A program made the translations under genes and the position numbers. A stretch of 64,000 nt of DNA. It comes from Amaurobius ferox. Taxonomy: Eukaryota > Arthropoda > Arachnida > Araneae > Amaurobiidae. Every line of letters starts with the position of its first letter. Position 1 is the first letter of the stretch. The notes under the pieces are model-generated. The model did not search any database. It was not told the origin of the DNA and worked only from the letters and a program-made list of their open reading frames with translations. Of this stretch, positions 46,280 to 58,149 are shown piece by piece. The stretch covers positions 113,964,887 through 114,028,886 of the forward strand of contig OX578146.1 of the NCBI GenBank assembly GCA_951213105.1, in the 5' to 3' direction.

Positions 46280-46975
46280 TTAAGAAAATAACAGAAAATC
46301 TAAGAGACAGACAGCTACGAAATTCGATATAGTGATACTTCAGTTGAAGCCTCAAGATTGTTTGCGATTTTTTTTTAATTGTTTGTTAATTTTTGTTAGA
46401 CATGGTTGATTTTGACTGTTTGATGATTTTTTTTTCAGGTAAAGTCTCAAGATTGTTTGTTAATTTTTTTGTTCGTTTATTAGTCACGTAGCATAAAATG
46501 TAAGAGAAATACAGCTACGAAATTCGATACAGTGTTACTTCAGGTGAAATTACGATTGCATCCTTTTTTTTTTTTTTTGCAAATTGTTTGTTAATTTTTG
46601 TTTGATTGATGGTTTGATATGTTTTGTTTGATTTTGATTGTTTGCAACTTTTTTCAGGTGATGTCTCAAGATTATTTGTTATTTTCTTTTGTTCGTTTAT
46701 TGGTCGCGTAGCAGAAAATCTAAGAGACACACAGCTACGAAATTCGATACAGTGTTGCTTCAGGTGAAATTCCGATTGTATCTTTTTTTGTTTTGCAATG
46801 TTAATTTTTGTTTGATATGTTTGATTGTGTTGTTTGATTTTAATTGTTTGTTAATTTTTTTCAGGTGAAGTCTTAAGATTGTTAATTTTTTGTTCGTTTA
46901 TTGGCCTTGTAGCATAAAATCTAAGATACATATGAAATTCGATACAGTGATATTTCAGGTGAAGTCCCAAGATAC
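46280..46975 (+). repeat. about 200-220-bp tandem array, four decaying units
   Basis: ACAGCTACGAAATTCGATA recurs at 46311, 46511 and 46731, with a damaged copy (TATGAAATTCGATACAGTG) near 46931. Each unit also has a T-rich tract followed by TCAGGTGAAGTCTCAAGATT or a variant, and TTGTTCGTTTATTGGTC. Unit length varies mostly by T-run and TTTGAT slippage. No open frame spans units. Confidence 0.9.
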
Positions 46976-49900
46976 TTTGGAATGTTTTTTTAAAATTCAA
47001 ATCAGTTTTTTTAGTTATTTTATTTTAAAGAGCAATGCCGAGTGATTTTCACGCAAATCTGTCCTGTAGTGATGGAAAATCCATCAGTTTTCATTTTGAC
47101 ACCTTCGGAAATATCAAAAAACGATCTTTTCAACGAGCTTTAAACTGAATCCGTGGTACAAATTAATTCCTATTTAAAAAACAAAATTTGAATAATCACA
47201 GAAATATGTGCATTTTGCAATATTATTTTTACATTTGCGCATCGGTGAATTCCCACGGAAGACTTTTCCGATTCTATTGCCTGCATAAATATGAAGTAAT
47301 AGCTTCATATTATAAGAAGAAACTTTAATTATTCCATTTCTGTATTTTCTTTAAATTTTTAAATTAGACAATAAAATTTGCGATTTCACGTTTGAAAGTT
47401 TCCTCCTGCTCACGCCGAATGAAGTTCACCTCTGTTGGAAAATTCCCAGCGAAGAAGGAGGAAACCTTGATACGGGTTTCATTTGAAGTATGTGAGGGAT
47501 AATACATTCTTGGAAGTCATGACCTCACAATGTTTTTTATTGTTTGTTTAATACCTCTTAATGAACTTGTGGTGCACATTTAAAAATTATTACTGAAGAT
47601 TGAAGTTAGTTAAACACATTGCTTTGATACTTTGAAATGCCGTTAATAATCCGCCATTACTATCTTCAGTACGAGTTCCTGGAATATATATACATACTAC
47701 CACACACAATTAACTGCACCCATTTTAACTTTAAATTAACAATATTTATTAAGAGCATTCTATTCATTATTAAATTATTTACAACATTAATTAGCACATA
47801 TATTTAAGGAGGAAATTATGCATGTGAAACTAGGCAAACCTTTACCCTTAAATTTTTTATGACTTTTTATAATATTTGATAGGTACATACCTCATAATTT
47901 GTTTTTGGACATTGACACGCAGTCTATTGCCTTTTATTATATGCACTCGCACAACCTGCTATTTCACATTGCCTCTTCGGCAAAATTTGTCTCCATTTTA
48001 TGACGGCACACTACTGATTCTCGTCTGAACGCTGACACATCATCACTATGTGAGCGTCACTTTATGAATATTTCAATGGGCGTCTTAGCCGTTTCACCAT
48101 TTTTATGTATCGCTGATCTGTTACTCGACTGTATCTTATCTCGACTTGTTACTGCTCTCTTCTCATCATTGTAGTCGCCTTTTACTGTGGTAGCTTGTTA
48201 CTGTCTTTTTTGTCTCTGTTGTAGCTATGTAGATTCTTCTACCGGTTGCCACCTCTTTTTGCCTGAGATCTGTTGCGACCCTTCGACGATCATTGGTTGA
48301 CCTCAGGAAGACGCGGTAACATTTCATTATTGGTTAACCTTTTATCCAATCCCATGGTTTATCCTTTATCCTCCTGTAACAGCTCTGGCTCGACCAAAAT
48401 TATACTTGAAGCCCCCTTATTTATGGCATTGCTGACCTCTCGGGTCAGGGCTGCATTACATTGGCGTCTTCCAGTCTGGTGCCATTGTCTGGCCTGCTAG
48501 ATATCATAAATACACATATAAACCTGTTTACGTGAATCCTGGTATCACAGATCTCATAATGTTTTTTGAATACCATGACTAACAAACACGAAATCCATTT
48601 ACAGACGCAGATCACTGCAATAAAAGCAGGGCTGGAATATGATTTTGCTAGCCCCTGTGCTCCAGGTACTGTGAGGCCCACATAGGCCTGTGTGAGGCCT
48701 ACATAGGCATCTTTAAGGCACTCAGGACTACATATACTGTAATGGCTCTTAGCCACCCTGTTAGGCCCTCTGGACTACAAATTCTGTGATGCCCCACTCC
48801 CTAAAGGTCGCTATGGGCTACAGGTAGTGTGAGGTATCAACCCCTGTTGACTGTCTAGTATCTGCTGCTCTTATAACTACCAATGCAGATTTAGTTCTGC
48901 TTTGAACTGTAAGGCGCAAAAATATTTCTGACCAATGTTAGGTTGTATCAGAAAATAAATTGTGAAGTTTTTATGCAAGATCCAAAATTGAAACTACTCC
49001 AATGCAGTTTTATACAGCACATATACAACACATAAGAGTACTTTTACTTTGAGATCCAACTTTCACAAATGACATAAATTTTCATTTAGTCTTTGGGGGT
49101 TGTATAGCTGGAGGAGACACCTGGGCTGCAGCTCCTAAAGCCCATTCGTTGATCCGGCCATGATCGAAAGTATAATGTATTGTTTGTATGTGCACATGAT
49201 AAAAATTAAATTAAAAATATTTTAATGGAATATGGTTGCGAGACCTTTTAAGTAATTGTAAGTCTGTGAACAAAGAACTTAGACGAGTAACGTCACTGTT
49301 GACTGTTTTGCTCGGAGAAGTTTATGTCCCATAAATCCATGACATCACCAGCTGGAAAAAATCATGAGGTCAACATTGGGCGTAAACGATGCATCCGATT
49401 AAGACTAGCACTAGATCCATAGCATGCAATCAGGATACACCCCATGATCACAACACGGCTAGGCCAATGAAAGTCGGTAGAGCGTGTTTTCCCGGAGCAT
49501 GGAAGAGATGTCATTTCAGAGCCAAAAAATGAGACGATATCAAAACAGAACGGTGCGAGAGATATAGGGGGTGGTGACTAGATGTTCGAGTAATGTAGTC
49601 GCTATAAAAATCGGCGACAGTAGTATTAAAATGTCGATATAATAAGATTGTTGCTGATATATCGACTTAAAATTTGTGCATTATCCCCGCTACAAGTGAG
49701 GTGAATTGATGTAATGCTGCTGCACAAATTGTGTGTACCAACAACTTATTTGGAAAAGATCGAGTGTAACGCCTTGCAATGTTTCGATTAGAGTTTTGGT
49801 CTTATATTCAAACCTCCTTGGTCATTTCTATAATTTAATCAACGAGTATCTTGGAATAATTAATTAGTAAGGGTCCTTGTCGTACAGAGTGTTCATTAAA

Positions 49901-50171
49901 TATAATTTAGAAGCTAATTGTGTGATTAATGATTAAGGTATTGTTTTTTAGTTAAGTGAGCTCACACTTTGGTAAATTTGGTGGGTTATTAGAACACAAT
50001 AATTAATTGTATCATATGCGATATGTATGATACTTTTTTATATTTACACGACATTTTGGTGCTTGAACACCTTCTCTTACGTAGATATTTATGCCACATA
50101 GGTTAAGTTCTATTTGCTGTTCATTGGATTATGAAAGAATTAAACTTCCCCCCCCCTCCCCGAATATAAAT
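46976..50171. other. unassigned DNA, partly GC-richer
   Basis: No gene recognised. 47930-48530 has higher GC, and two frames overlap (48273-48500 + and 48756-48445 -) without a motif. 49300-49720 contains CTATAAAAATCGGCGAC in a GC-richer stretch and could be part of an LTR, but no LTR pair, primer site or gag-pol was seen. GTTTCCTCC at 47398 and GGAGGAAAC at 47456 form a short inverted pair. Confidence 0.35.
48655..48835 (+). repeat. loose tandem repeats with ACTGTGAGGC-type words
   Basis: GAGGCCCACATAGGCCTGTG is followed by GAGGCCTACATAGGC. Further on, GACTACATATACTGTAATG, GACTACAAATTCTGTGATG and GCTACAGGTAGTGTGAGG are spaced 57-60 bases apart. This suggests an old minisatellite of about 60 bp. 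Confidence 0.55.
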
Positions 50172-51133
50172 TCTGATGTAGATAACACATGACTTTCTAT
50201 ACATCAAACAATGACTTTAATTATCACAGCAAATTTAAGTTCAAAAATCGCAGCACAATAGTTTTGATATTGAATTAAACAATAAAATGTGACACTTTTC
50301 TTCATGCCAACATGTAAATCTATTTTCAACTGTACATTGTTCATTTTTATAGATATGAAAATGTTTTAAGAATTAGAAACTAATATTTTATTAGAAAACC
50401 TCCGATTTGAAAACCAATCAATAGATTCCAAAAATGTAAAATCCAGAAATCAAAAGTACTAATTACGCTTTACAAATATAATTAGATTTTTGGATTTATA
50501 TATGTTTCAAAATGTCAATAATGTATTTATATATTTTTTATTTAATTTGAAATTCAAATCTGTTACTATATAAATAATCTAATTTTACGTAAATTCCCCA
50601 AATTGGACTACAAGTATATAACGAAATGCCATAGTACAGTGTTATTCGCATTGACTTTAAATCTCATAAATTCAAATTTGGCGTTTTATTGATTAAAATA
50701 AAATTATTATTCATAACAACGTGCAAAATCCGCATAAAAAAACGATTGACAATTAATATCTCTAAGAAATCGCTATTAGCAAATTCTTTAGCGTTAAAAT
50801 ACAAACTATTACAAAATATATCATCTCTCATGGAAGGAACAAACTTGATCCAAACTTGACATTGAAGGATGTTAATCAATCTGACGTAGAATATTACATT
50901 TGGAAAGCGTACATATACGACGAGACTTACTAGTAATTTTATGTAATTTATTGATAGATTTATTTAAAAAGTGCGATATCTCTAAAAGTGTTCATGCGAA
51001 CACATCACACTTGCTGTCGACTCTATTTCAGGGATGCGTAAAACGTGTAAATCCATCAGCAACTTGCATTCAAATTTTTGACTTCCTCAAAATACTTTCC
51101 CAATGCATTTTACCATGTCTGTAGAAAAAGTTA
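50172..51133 (+). repeat. HR4, hairpin repeat with HR1/HR3-type ends
   Basis: Begins TCTGATGTAGATAACACATG then ACTTTCTATACATCAAAC. It ends AAAATACTTTCCCAATGCAT then TTTACCATGTCTGTAGAAAAAGTTA. The 3' phrase CAGGGATGCGTAAAACGTG, then AATTTTTGACTTCCTCAAAATACTTTCC, parallels HR1 (CAGGGATGCTTGAAACGTG, then TTTTCGACCCCGTCACAATACTTTCC). The body is largely different and the terminal hairpin is weakened. No coding frame. Confidence 0.7.
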
Positions 51134-52000
51134 AAATTAATAATTATGATTATAATTACTTAATTAATTGATTTAGAATGTTGTGTATGCAAAATTAATT
51201 AGACTGAATGTATTTTACACATATTGATTTTGTTATTTGTTTAACATATAAACCAAAAATATTTTAAAAAATTCAGTTAAAGTGTAATTTTAAAACGGTT
51301 CATCTTATCAAAATGTATACTCTTACATACGTATTGAAATCGAATAAAATGTTATTTACCCTACTGCCGTCATTTCTCTTCAAGCAGCACGGAAAATCTT
51401 GGCCCTGCAGTCATATATAAAATGATGCTTTTTTAAAAAATTTTATTGACGAAGGCATCGCTAATTATTCTGAAGTATCTACCTTTTTTTTAATTTTATT
51501 AAATGAACACATTTCTCGACTAAGAATATCGACTGGAAAATTAAATAAATTTTAATTACGACATTCCTGTGTATTTAAAAAAAATGGGCTTGTGTAAAAT
51601 TCGATGAAGCACAAATTTAATATTTGCATATAGAAGTTAAAATAAAGGCTCTGACTAGTAAATGGAGTAATTTATCTTTAATATGATATTTGTTAATGTA
51701 TAAATATTAGATTTTGGCAAATATTGCCAATCTAGATTAGTGTATTTTTTCTGTGCTCCTGCTTTCTAATGCAATTAGAATTTTTAAATGAGGAATTTGA
51801 TCGGATTCCAGATGATATATTAGTTAAAAATATATTCATAATCCTCACTAACGATAAACTAGGTTCTAAATCATTGTCGTAACTTGAAAATTATCTCAAC
51901 TTGAAGCAATACCATTTTTCGGTCAGCTATGCATGTACTGCGATGCACACTATACGAACAGAGCTAAATTTATAAGGGGACAAAAGAGACAATTAAAAAG
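51134..52000. other. unassigned AT-rich DNA
   Basis: Nothing recognised between HR4 and the hairpin at 52001. Confidence 0.45.
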
Positions 52001-52052
52001 AAAGAGGGCCCTTTGTCTGGGGACCGCAGTCCCCAGACAAAGGACCCTCTTT
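52001..52052. repeat. 24-bp-arm GC-rich hairpin
   Basis: The arms are 52001-52024 and 52029-52052 with loop CGCA. The central arm portion is CCTTTGTCTGGGGAC against GTCCCCAGACAAAGG. Only one of 24 positions fails to pair (C opposite A on the plus strand, which is a G-U wobble in a minus-strand RNA). It is a sharp GC island in DNA that is otherwise about 70 percent AT. Function unknown. Confidence 0.9.
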
Positions 52053-52479
52053 ATACAAAATATAATAATTAAAATATTACTTTATTTTATTAAAATTAGA
52101 AATGTATAAACGAAAAATTATGATGAACTCACCACCAAAGGCAGATAAGTCGCCAGATTTGAGTACCTGGCCGGCACTTGTTTTAGGTTGCATTTTTGCA
52201 TGTTTCTAAAAAATGTTTGGACATACAATGCTATAAATTTCATGTTGATCCAAGAATAAAGCGTTGCAATGAGATGAAAAGGAATGAAAAGAGCAATTTT
52301 TGATTTGTGTAAATTATTATTATTCTGACCAGCATTAACGTGCGTACATTGGACTAACTGTAGAATCTAAATTGTAAACTTCCTCATCCAGATATTTTTT
52401 TCAAAGTAATGGACAATTCTAATAAATTGTTTCTAAAGAAATATAACTAACCGTTAAATCCTTGTAAGGCATTGGTTAG

Positions 52480-52700
52480 CCTGAAAGAGACGTTGTTACT
52501 GAAGTCCTTGCTGATGGACTAGACTCAATTACAAAAACCCCGAGAGAGATTCTTTCATACCTTAAACTTTCGGGTAGGTTGGACGGTAACTCTCGACAAC
52601 CTAGACATTGCCAACCAATTTAGACCGGAACCCAAATCAGGTAGCTACCACAGAGACCTACCACTATTGTCCTAACCCATCACCTGTTGGATGAACTTTC
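52480..52700 (+). repeat. SINE-like fragment
   Basis: Shares ATACCTTAAACTTTCGGGTAGGTTGGACGG with the ATACCTCACACTTTCGAGTAGGTCGGAAAG stretch of the SINE at 57860-58145. The neighbouring CCAACCAATTTAGACCGGAA is the inverse of TTCGGTCTAAATTGGGTGG in that SINE. Parts are therefore rearranged relative to each other. The tRNA-like head was not found here. Confidence 0.5.
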
Positions 52701-53329
52701 TATATAGAGCTTTAACGCATCCATACTCCGCGTAGACACTAACATGATTTTAGGAGGTGTCTTGGATCGAACCAGAGTTTGTGTGTGATCCCAAAAGCTG
52801 GAGGCTTGGTGAAAGGCTGATGCGAGAGTTAACGTCATAGTGTCGTCATAGTAACGTCAAAGTTGTAATTGCGAAGCAAGCACTTCGTATCGTGACGAGG
52901 TGGTAATTGAAAAATTGCCATAAATAAAAAGTGCGTCACCAGTTGAAGCGTAGTAACTTGGGATATTTCTATAATGATATTGCAACCGTCAAGAAAAATT
53001 AAATGGCAAGCAGTTTAAGAACATGCATTCATAATTAATGGTAGCCATAACATGGCTTTATGAAAACCAGGTAATTCGTCGAATATTATTATCGTTTAAT
53101 GCGAGAGATCGAGTCTAACAGTGAATATACCTAGTAACCTTATGCATATACAACCAAAATCTCTACGAGTTTAAGAGCTAGTTCTTTATAAGATGAAACC
53201 AGCCGTAAAAGCGATACCAGAAAAAATGTAATATCCAGTGATGCAAATGATTTGAAAAATTTGATATTATCTAAAATTTTTTAAAAGTATTTTCAAATTC
53301 GGTGCATCAGCAAAATTTTTGAAATAAAG

Positions 53330-53580
53330 TTTTTGAGAATTTTTTGTTTTAAACTCCCTTCTGTTCTCGCTACATTCATGAAATGCAAGACACATCTCTG
53401 TGAACGGTTCATGTTTTATTTAAGAAGCAGGCAAAAGAATGGCGAGACAGAAATTTTCATGCACACATTTTTTTTTTTACACATTTCGAATAGCAGTTAT
53501 AAATATTTCAACGGTTGTCATTTATTTTTGTGTTTTTGTTTCTTTTTGCAACAGTTTAAAATGTTTAACAATCGATATAG
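53330..53580 (-). repeat. dispersed repeat DR6, reverse copy 6
   Basis: GGTTCATGTTTTATTTAAGA and TTTTCATGCACACA are the reverse complement of DR6 landmarks (CTTTAATAAAACATGAG and TGTGCATGGAAA). A similar reverse copy lies at 57280-57500; the two also share a CAGTTTAA(A/G)AT word at their right side. Confidence 0.5.
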
Positions 53581-53717
53581 TTCACAGAAAGCATTTTTAT
53601 TTAAAAATGTTTTAAGGGCGATAGGCTGTGTAAGAAATGACTCATAATATGAAAATGTAGCACACCACCACCGACATTTATGTCGTTAAAGTCCATATCC
53701 CTAAATAAAACAAAATA

Positions 53718-55218
53718 TCTGATGTAAACTGCGCATAACTTACCTTATATAATACAATGAATATACTTCTTTCACAGTGAAAAAATGATGAAAAGGTCCA
53801 CTTAAAAGTGTTTTAATAATTGTTAAATTGTAATTTTGCTTATCCGGATGACAACATGTAATACAATTTCAATGTACACAATTTGCGTATATTTCGTGCA
53901 ATTCTAAATAAACAATTATTAATATTGATTGCATCCTTAATAAAGCAATATAGTCTATATATCAAAATATTTTAATAATTAATTCATCAATTAGGCGTCA
54001 TTTTTATTATCTTTGACAATATTTTCGTCCATTTAGGACGAAATATCGCCAAGATGGCGATATTCCGGTACATTATTCGCCAAGTTCGCCAAATATATTG
54101 CAAAGTATTTACAGATAAATAGAGAGAAGAGTATTTCTCTTATAGAAGGTATGTTCGTCACACGACGGAATTCAAAATTTTCAAGTCATTACCTCCTATT
54201 TGACGTCATTGTTATCCATTTGGCGATATTTTTCTCACTTTTGCAACATTTAAAAACGTCGTCAAGTTGGCGACATCCTGCCAAAATTTTAGCCTAGCGT
54301 GAATGACGGACGGAGAAATGAGTTATTCTTATAATTGTTTCTCAAGTTCTTTCCAAGATATTTAATTTTCATCAATTAATCGTTATTTTCATTGATTTAG
54401 CAGCATTTTTACCAATTTGGTGTCAATTTCATCAATTTGGCATTTTAAAAACTCGCCAATGGCGATATTTCGCTAAATTTTTTGTTAAAATATCACGCGT
54501 TCTGGACGAGAAATAGGTTATTCTTATAGCAGGTAAATGACTATTAGATATTGGCGTTCAATTAAAAAATTAGTACCCGAAGTAACTTTTCTCGTGAATG
54601 GAACATACTAGATACACGAGAATAATATTAACAAATTTATCGCATAATATTGCATATGAAAAGTGAACATACTATATTACAATAGTTAAATTATTTTTAC
54701 TTTCATGTGATTTTTTGATAAATTTATATGAAATATGCGTATTATTTCAAGAACGGTTCATACTAGCGTTCCAATTTTTATGTCAATCTTTTATAATGAA
54801 AAGTTACACAAGATATGATTACCTTCCCGGTCGTCCATTCTGTTGCTCCAAGTCCTCTGGACGAGCCGGACGGCCTGGAACTTTCACAAGATATGATTAT
54901 TTACGTAGCTTTTATTGAAAATTTTGAGTTTCTGACGATTTTTTAAAATCTCATTCGAAAATTTGGGAGTGTACTGAACATTCGATTGCGTATAAAAACA
55001 ATAGGGTTTCAGTGTTTACATATTGTATTTTTTGTACCAAATTTCGTCACTATCTCTCCATTCGCTCGTGAGATATCGTCTCCACAGATTCACGGACATA
55101 CACACACACACCTCAAAAAGTTTAATCCGTGCTTGAAATGTGCTCGCCTATCGAAAACTGGAATTCGAATTTTCGACCCCGTCACAATACTTTCCATCTA
55201 TACATATAAAGAATAAGT
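53718..55218 (+). repeat. HR1 copy G, enlarged and degraded
   Basis: From TCTGATGTAAACTGCGCATA to a weakened 3' end (CCCCGTCACAATACTTTCCATC, then TATAAAGAATAAGT). About 500 bp longer than other copies, because the heptamer-cluster region is present three times in tandem (around 54050, 54260 and 54460, about 205-bp spacing), and because of a 63-bp insert at 54822-54884. Confidence 0.85.
54822..54884. other. 63-bp GC-rich insert with 15-bp target duplication, collagen-like on minus
   Basis: CACAAGATATGATTA occurs at 54807-54821 and again at 54885-54899, flanking exactly 63 bp of GC-rich DNA. Other HR1 copies have a single site here (TTACATAAG-AATGTCTATTTGCG), so this is an insertion with a 15-bp duplication. 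On minus the insert is open and reads VPGRPARPEDLEQQNGRPGR, with Pro-Gly-Arg spacing like a collagen-type repeat. Its origin is unknown. Confidence 0.85.
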
Positions 55219-57270
55219 TAGCTTTAATATTTACTACAATTAATTTTGTATACAAATTATTATATTATGTCATTATTACATGATGGTACAAATTATACAT
55301 ATGATGGCAAAAGGTGTGCACACTTCATTGCTTTTGAAACTATTAAGTATTTTATTATCTTTTGCATATTTATTTTGTACCGTCATATGACTTTTAATAG
55401 AAAACGAAAGTGACATCTCCAGAAACTGAAGTAGAAATCCCTAGTGAACACCCTTACCTCCTTTGTAATTTGATGCTGAAATCGTATCAATCATTCTTAA
55501 TGCTCTATAGTTAGCCACTCTTGAGAAAGGGAAGTGAAATGTAATTTTTAAAATCGGAAACAGTTAAAGAACGGAACTGGAACATGTTAACTTCATCTAA
55601 TTTCTATCAGCCGTCATCTAATTTCTATCTATAGCATATTCTGAGAAATAGATATTAAGACTTCAGCTTTTTATAAAAAAAATGTGTAATATTTATTTTA
55701 GATCATCTGGCTTTTGTATCTTTCAAGAGAAATTAGTAGAAAATAGGCACAACGTTTCTTAGGTGGCACAGCGTTCTTTAGGACGCACAACGTTAATAAA
55801 TTACAGTTTTTCAACTCCCGTGAAATGCATTGTCGTCTAACGAGTTAAACACAGTCTTTATATCAAGACAAACACCACATTTTTACAACGAAGATTAGAA
55901 AATGGGACATTCATCGATTTAGGAAAATAGGTTCATTTCTTCTCTTCTAGAGAAGATGATACCGAAATCGGAAGCATAGACTCGCTTTCACGAATGTTTT
56001 TCCAGGGGGAGGGGAGGTATGTACGTGAGGTTTACTAAAAATATAGACATAACATGTAATTTCATTGCGTTTGTTCCATTATTATTTTGGTTTTGAGATG
56101 TCCAACTCTGTTAAACAGTCCCCTGGCTAGTCTAGAGAACACAGTCTGTATGATTACAATAACGCGAATTACCTATCAACTTTTGATTTAAAAATAAGCG
56201 TTTAAACTTTATGAAGAGCGACTGTACCATTAGTAAACATTGTAAACATGGCTCATAAAATCAAAATAAAAATATGACGAAGCGACAAGCACATAGCATA
56301 AGGATACAATAAAACAGATGGAATGTTCTTTAAATCTCACATTAATTTGCTTATTTTTCTGGCTTCGATTTTGATGAAGTTTATCGACAAATCGTCTCAA
56401 ATAAAACAGTTAGTATTCAAATTAAATTTATTGAATCGTATGGAATGACAACTTTTCGACATCCAGAAATACAAATCAACCGCAAGTATGTATATGAGGT
56501 ATGTACATGAAGTTTACTAAAAATATAGATATAACATGTAATTTCATTGCGTTTGTTCCATTATTCCATTATTAAAATGCTTACCTGCAAGTGCTATCTT
56601 TCTCAAAATAATTAAGATAGATATAGTAAATGTGGAATAATAATTTCCATTTGGAAAATGTAAAAATTCCTTTAATTTCCAGATACATCGGACTAAAAGA
56701 TAATTAATCAATTGAATATTTAAAAAATATGTTGTTAAAAATGTTGAAAAGTCTATTCTATTTGCAATTATGTAGATAAGTGTGAATTGCATATTTTGTA
56801 GGCTGCTAATACGTTCTTGAGATATGATAAGTTTTAGATTTAGAATGACAAAATGCTTAATACATTAGATACAAAATACCCACTCATTTGAAAATAATGC
56901 CTATTAAGTACATTTTAAAATAAATTGTTCCGAAATATTTTTAAGACTTATCTAGATTTAAGCCGATTTAAGAGATTTTGGAAAATTTAAATTCCACATA
57001 TTAAATTTCGTATCTTTAGAAATAATCAAGTTATATATAATTTGTTATGTTTATTTTATTCAGTACCAACGATACGTGTATTATTTTTTCAGTGAGATCA
57101 AAGGAAGAATGTTCTAATTCATGTCACTTTCAAAGTATATAGAAAATTTATCATATCTGAAGGAAGTCTTATATGCAATTTTAATAAAAATTTTAATGAT
57201 AAGGAATTTTTCACAGTCAATATTTCAATAATATGTCTCTTTTAATGTATCCGATAATTTTCTCTATCAG
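55219..57270. other. unassigned AT-rich DNA with a long-range direct repeat
   Basis: GTTTACTAAAAATATAGAYATAACATG followed by TAATTTCATTGCGTTTGTTCC occurs at 56028-56078 and 56510-56560, two nearly identical copies 482 bp apart. GAGGTATGTAC(G/A)TGA precedes both. Nothing else was recognised. A minus frame at 56792-56544 has no motif. Confidence 0.6.
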
Positions 57271-57279
57271 GTATTTCTA

Positions 57280-57500
57280 TCCAGTATTTTTCCGTCTGTT
57301 CTGGCAGCAGTAAAGGCTGAACACATCTTTATAAGAATCTCATGTTTTATTTAGAAGTTTGAGAAATATTTTCGAGATGTTTTTATGCACAATACGATTT
57401 TTACACATTCGAAAATGGAGTTTAAAAGAAATCTATTGCTAAGATATATTTCAGCGTCTGTCATTTTCTTTTTGGATTTCGTCCCATTCTCACAACTGTT
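57280..57500 (-). repeat. dispersed repeat DR6, reverse copy 7
   Basis: Contains AATCTCATGTTTTATTTAGA, TTTTTATGCACAA, and TTTTTACACATTCGAAAATG. It pairs with the reverse copy at 53330-53580. Confidence 0.5.
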
Positions 57501-57860
57501 TAAGATTTAGATCTGTCGAGTTTTTTAATACCAACGATTATATTGCATAGGATTTTATTTTTCCTATAATAACGATATATTCTCAATTAATTTCCCTAAC
57601 TTTCTTTCCTTAAATACTGATTCTAAATATATATTTGCAATAACAGAGTTCCTTAAAATGAAATATAATTTTTTTGAAAACAGTCTTAACTCCTAGGAGG
57701 GTATTTTTTCTAAGTTCCAATTAGTAGAATATGTCTTTCGATTTCATTAGTTATGGTGGATGAATATCCAACTATCCTTTCCTTTAATATTGCTTATATC
57801 GCTTTATAAGTTGGCATGGAGATGATCAAAGACGAGAAATGATAAAATGATACAATTAAA

Positions 57861-58145
57861 GGGTGGGGCAGACCTGTGGTTAGCACGCGATGATTGAATT
57901 TGGTCGACCCGAGTTCGATTACTTGCTCTGTCCAAACTATTATGTGTCATACGAAGTACGGTCACGTTAAATATGTAAGTCCGTAAGTCCTTCTATGAGG
58001 TTAGTGGCAGGGTAGAAGAGTACAGTCCCTGTGGATGCCGCCCTCACTGGGATTCGGTCTAAATTGGGTGGCACTTCCCGGCCATCCAAACAGATACCTC
58101 ACACTTTCGAGTAGGTCGGAAAGTCTGGGTCCAAGAAGTCTGAAT
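57861..58145 (+). repeat. tRNA-derived SINE
   Basis: The head 57866-57933 is tRNA-like. GGGCAGA pairs with TCTGTCC as a seven-base acceptor stem. TGTGGTTAGCACG fits a pol III box A, and GACCCGAGTTCGATTAC fits box B, about 30 bases apart. The T-arm stem has mismatches, so it is not a functional tRNA gene. The body continues GGCAGGGTAGAAGAGTACAG, CTAAATTGGGTGGCACTTCC and TTTCGAGTAGGTCGGAAAG. It is followed directly by a Penelope relic. Confidence 0.7.
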
Positions 58146-58149
58146 TCAA

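Noticed and set aside
47398..47464. Inverted pair GTTTCCTCC/GGAGGAAAC as a regulatory hairpin
   Set aside because: The arms are nine to ten bases with a loop of about 48 bases, which is expected by chance in a 64-kb window.
48273..48756. Overlapping frames on both strands in a GC-richer segment
   Set aside because: A faint resemblance to a Tc1 DNA-binding region on the minus strand could not be extended past a few residues.
49300..49720. LTR-like promoter segment with CTATAAAAATCGGCGAC
   Set aside because: No second LTR, primer binding site, polypurine tract or gag-pol sequence was found, so it was left as unassigned.
57866..57933. Functional tRNA gene
   Set aside because: The acceptor stem pairs, but the T-arm stem is mismatched, no clear anticodon arm forms, and it continues into a SINE body.
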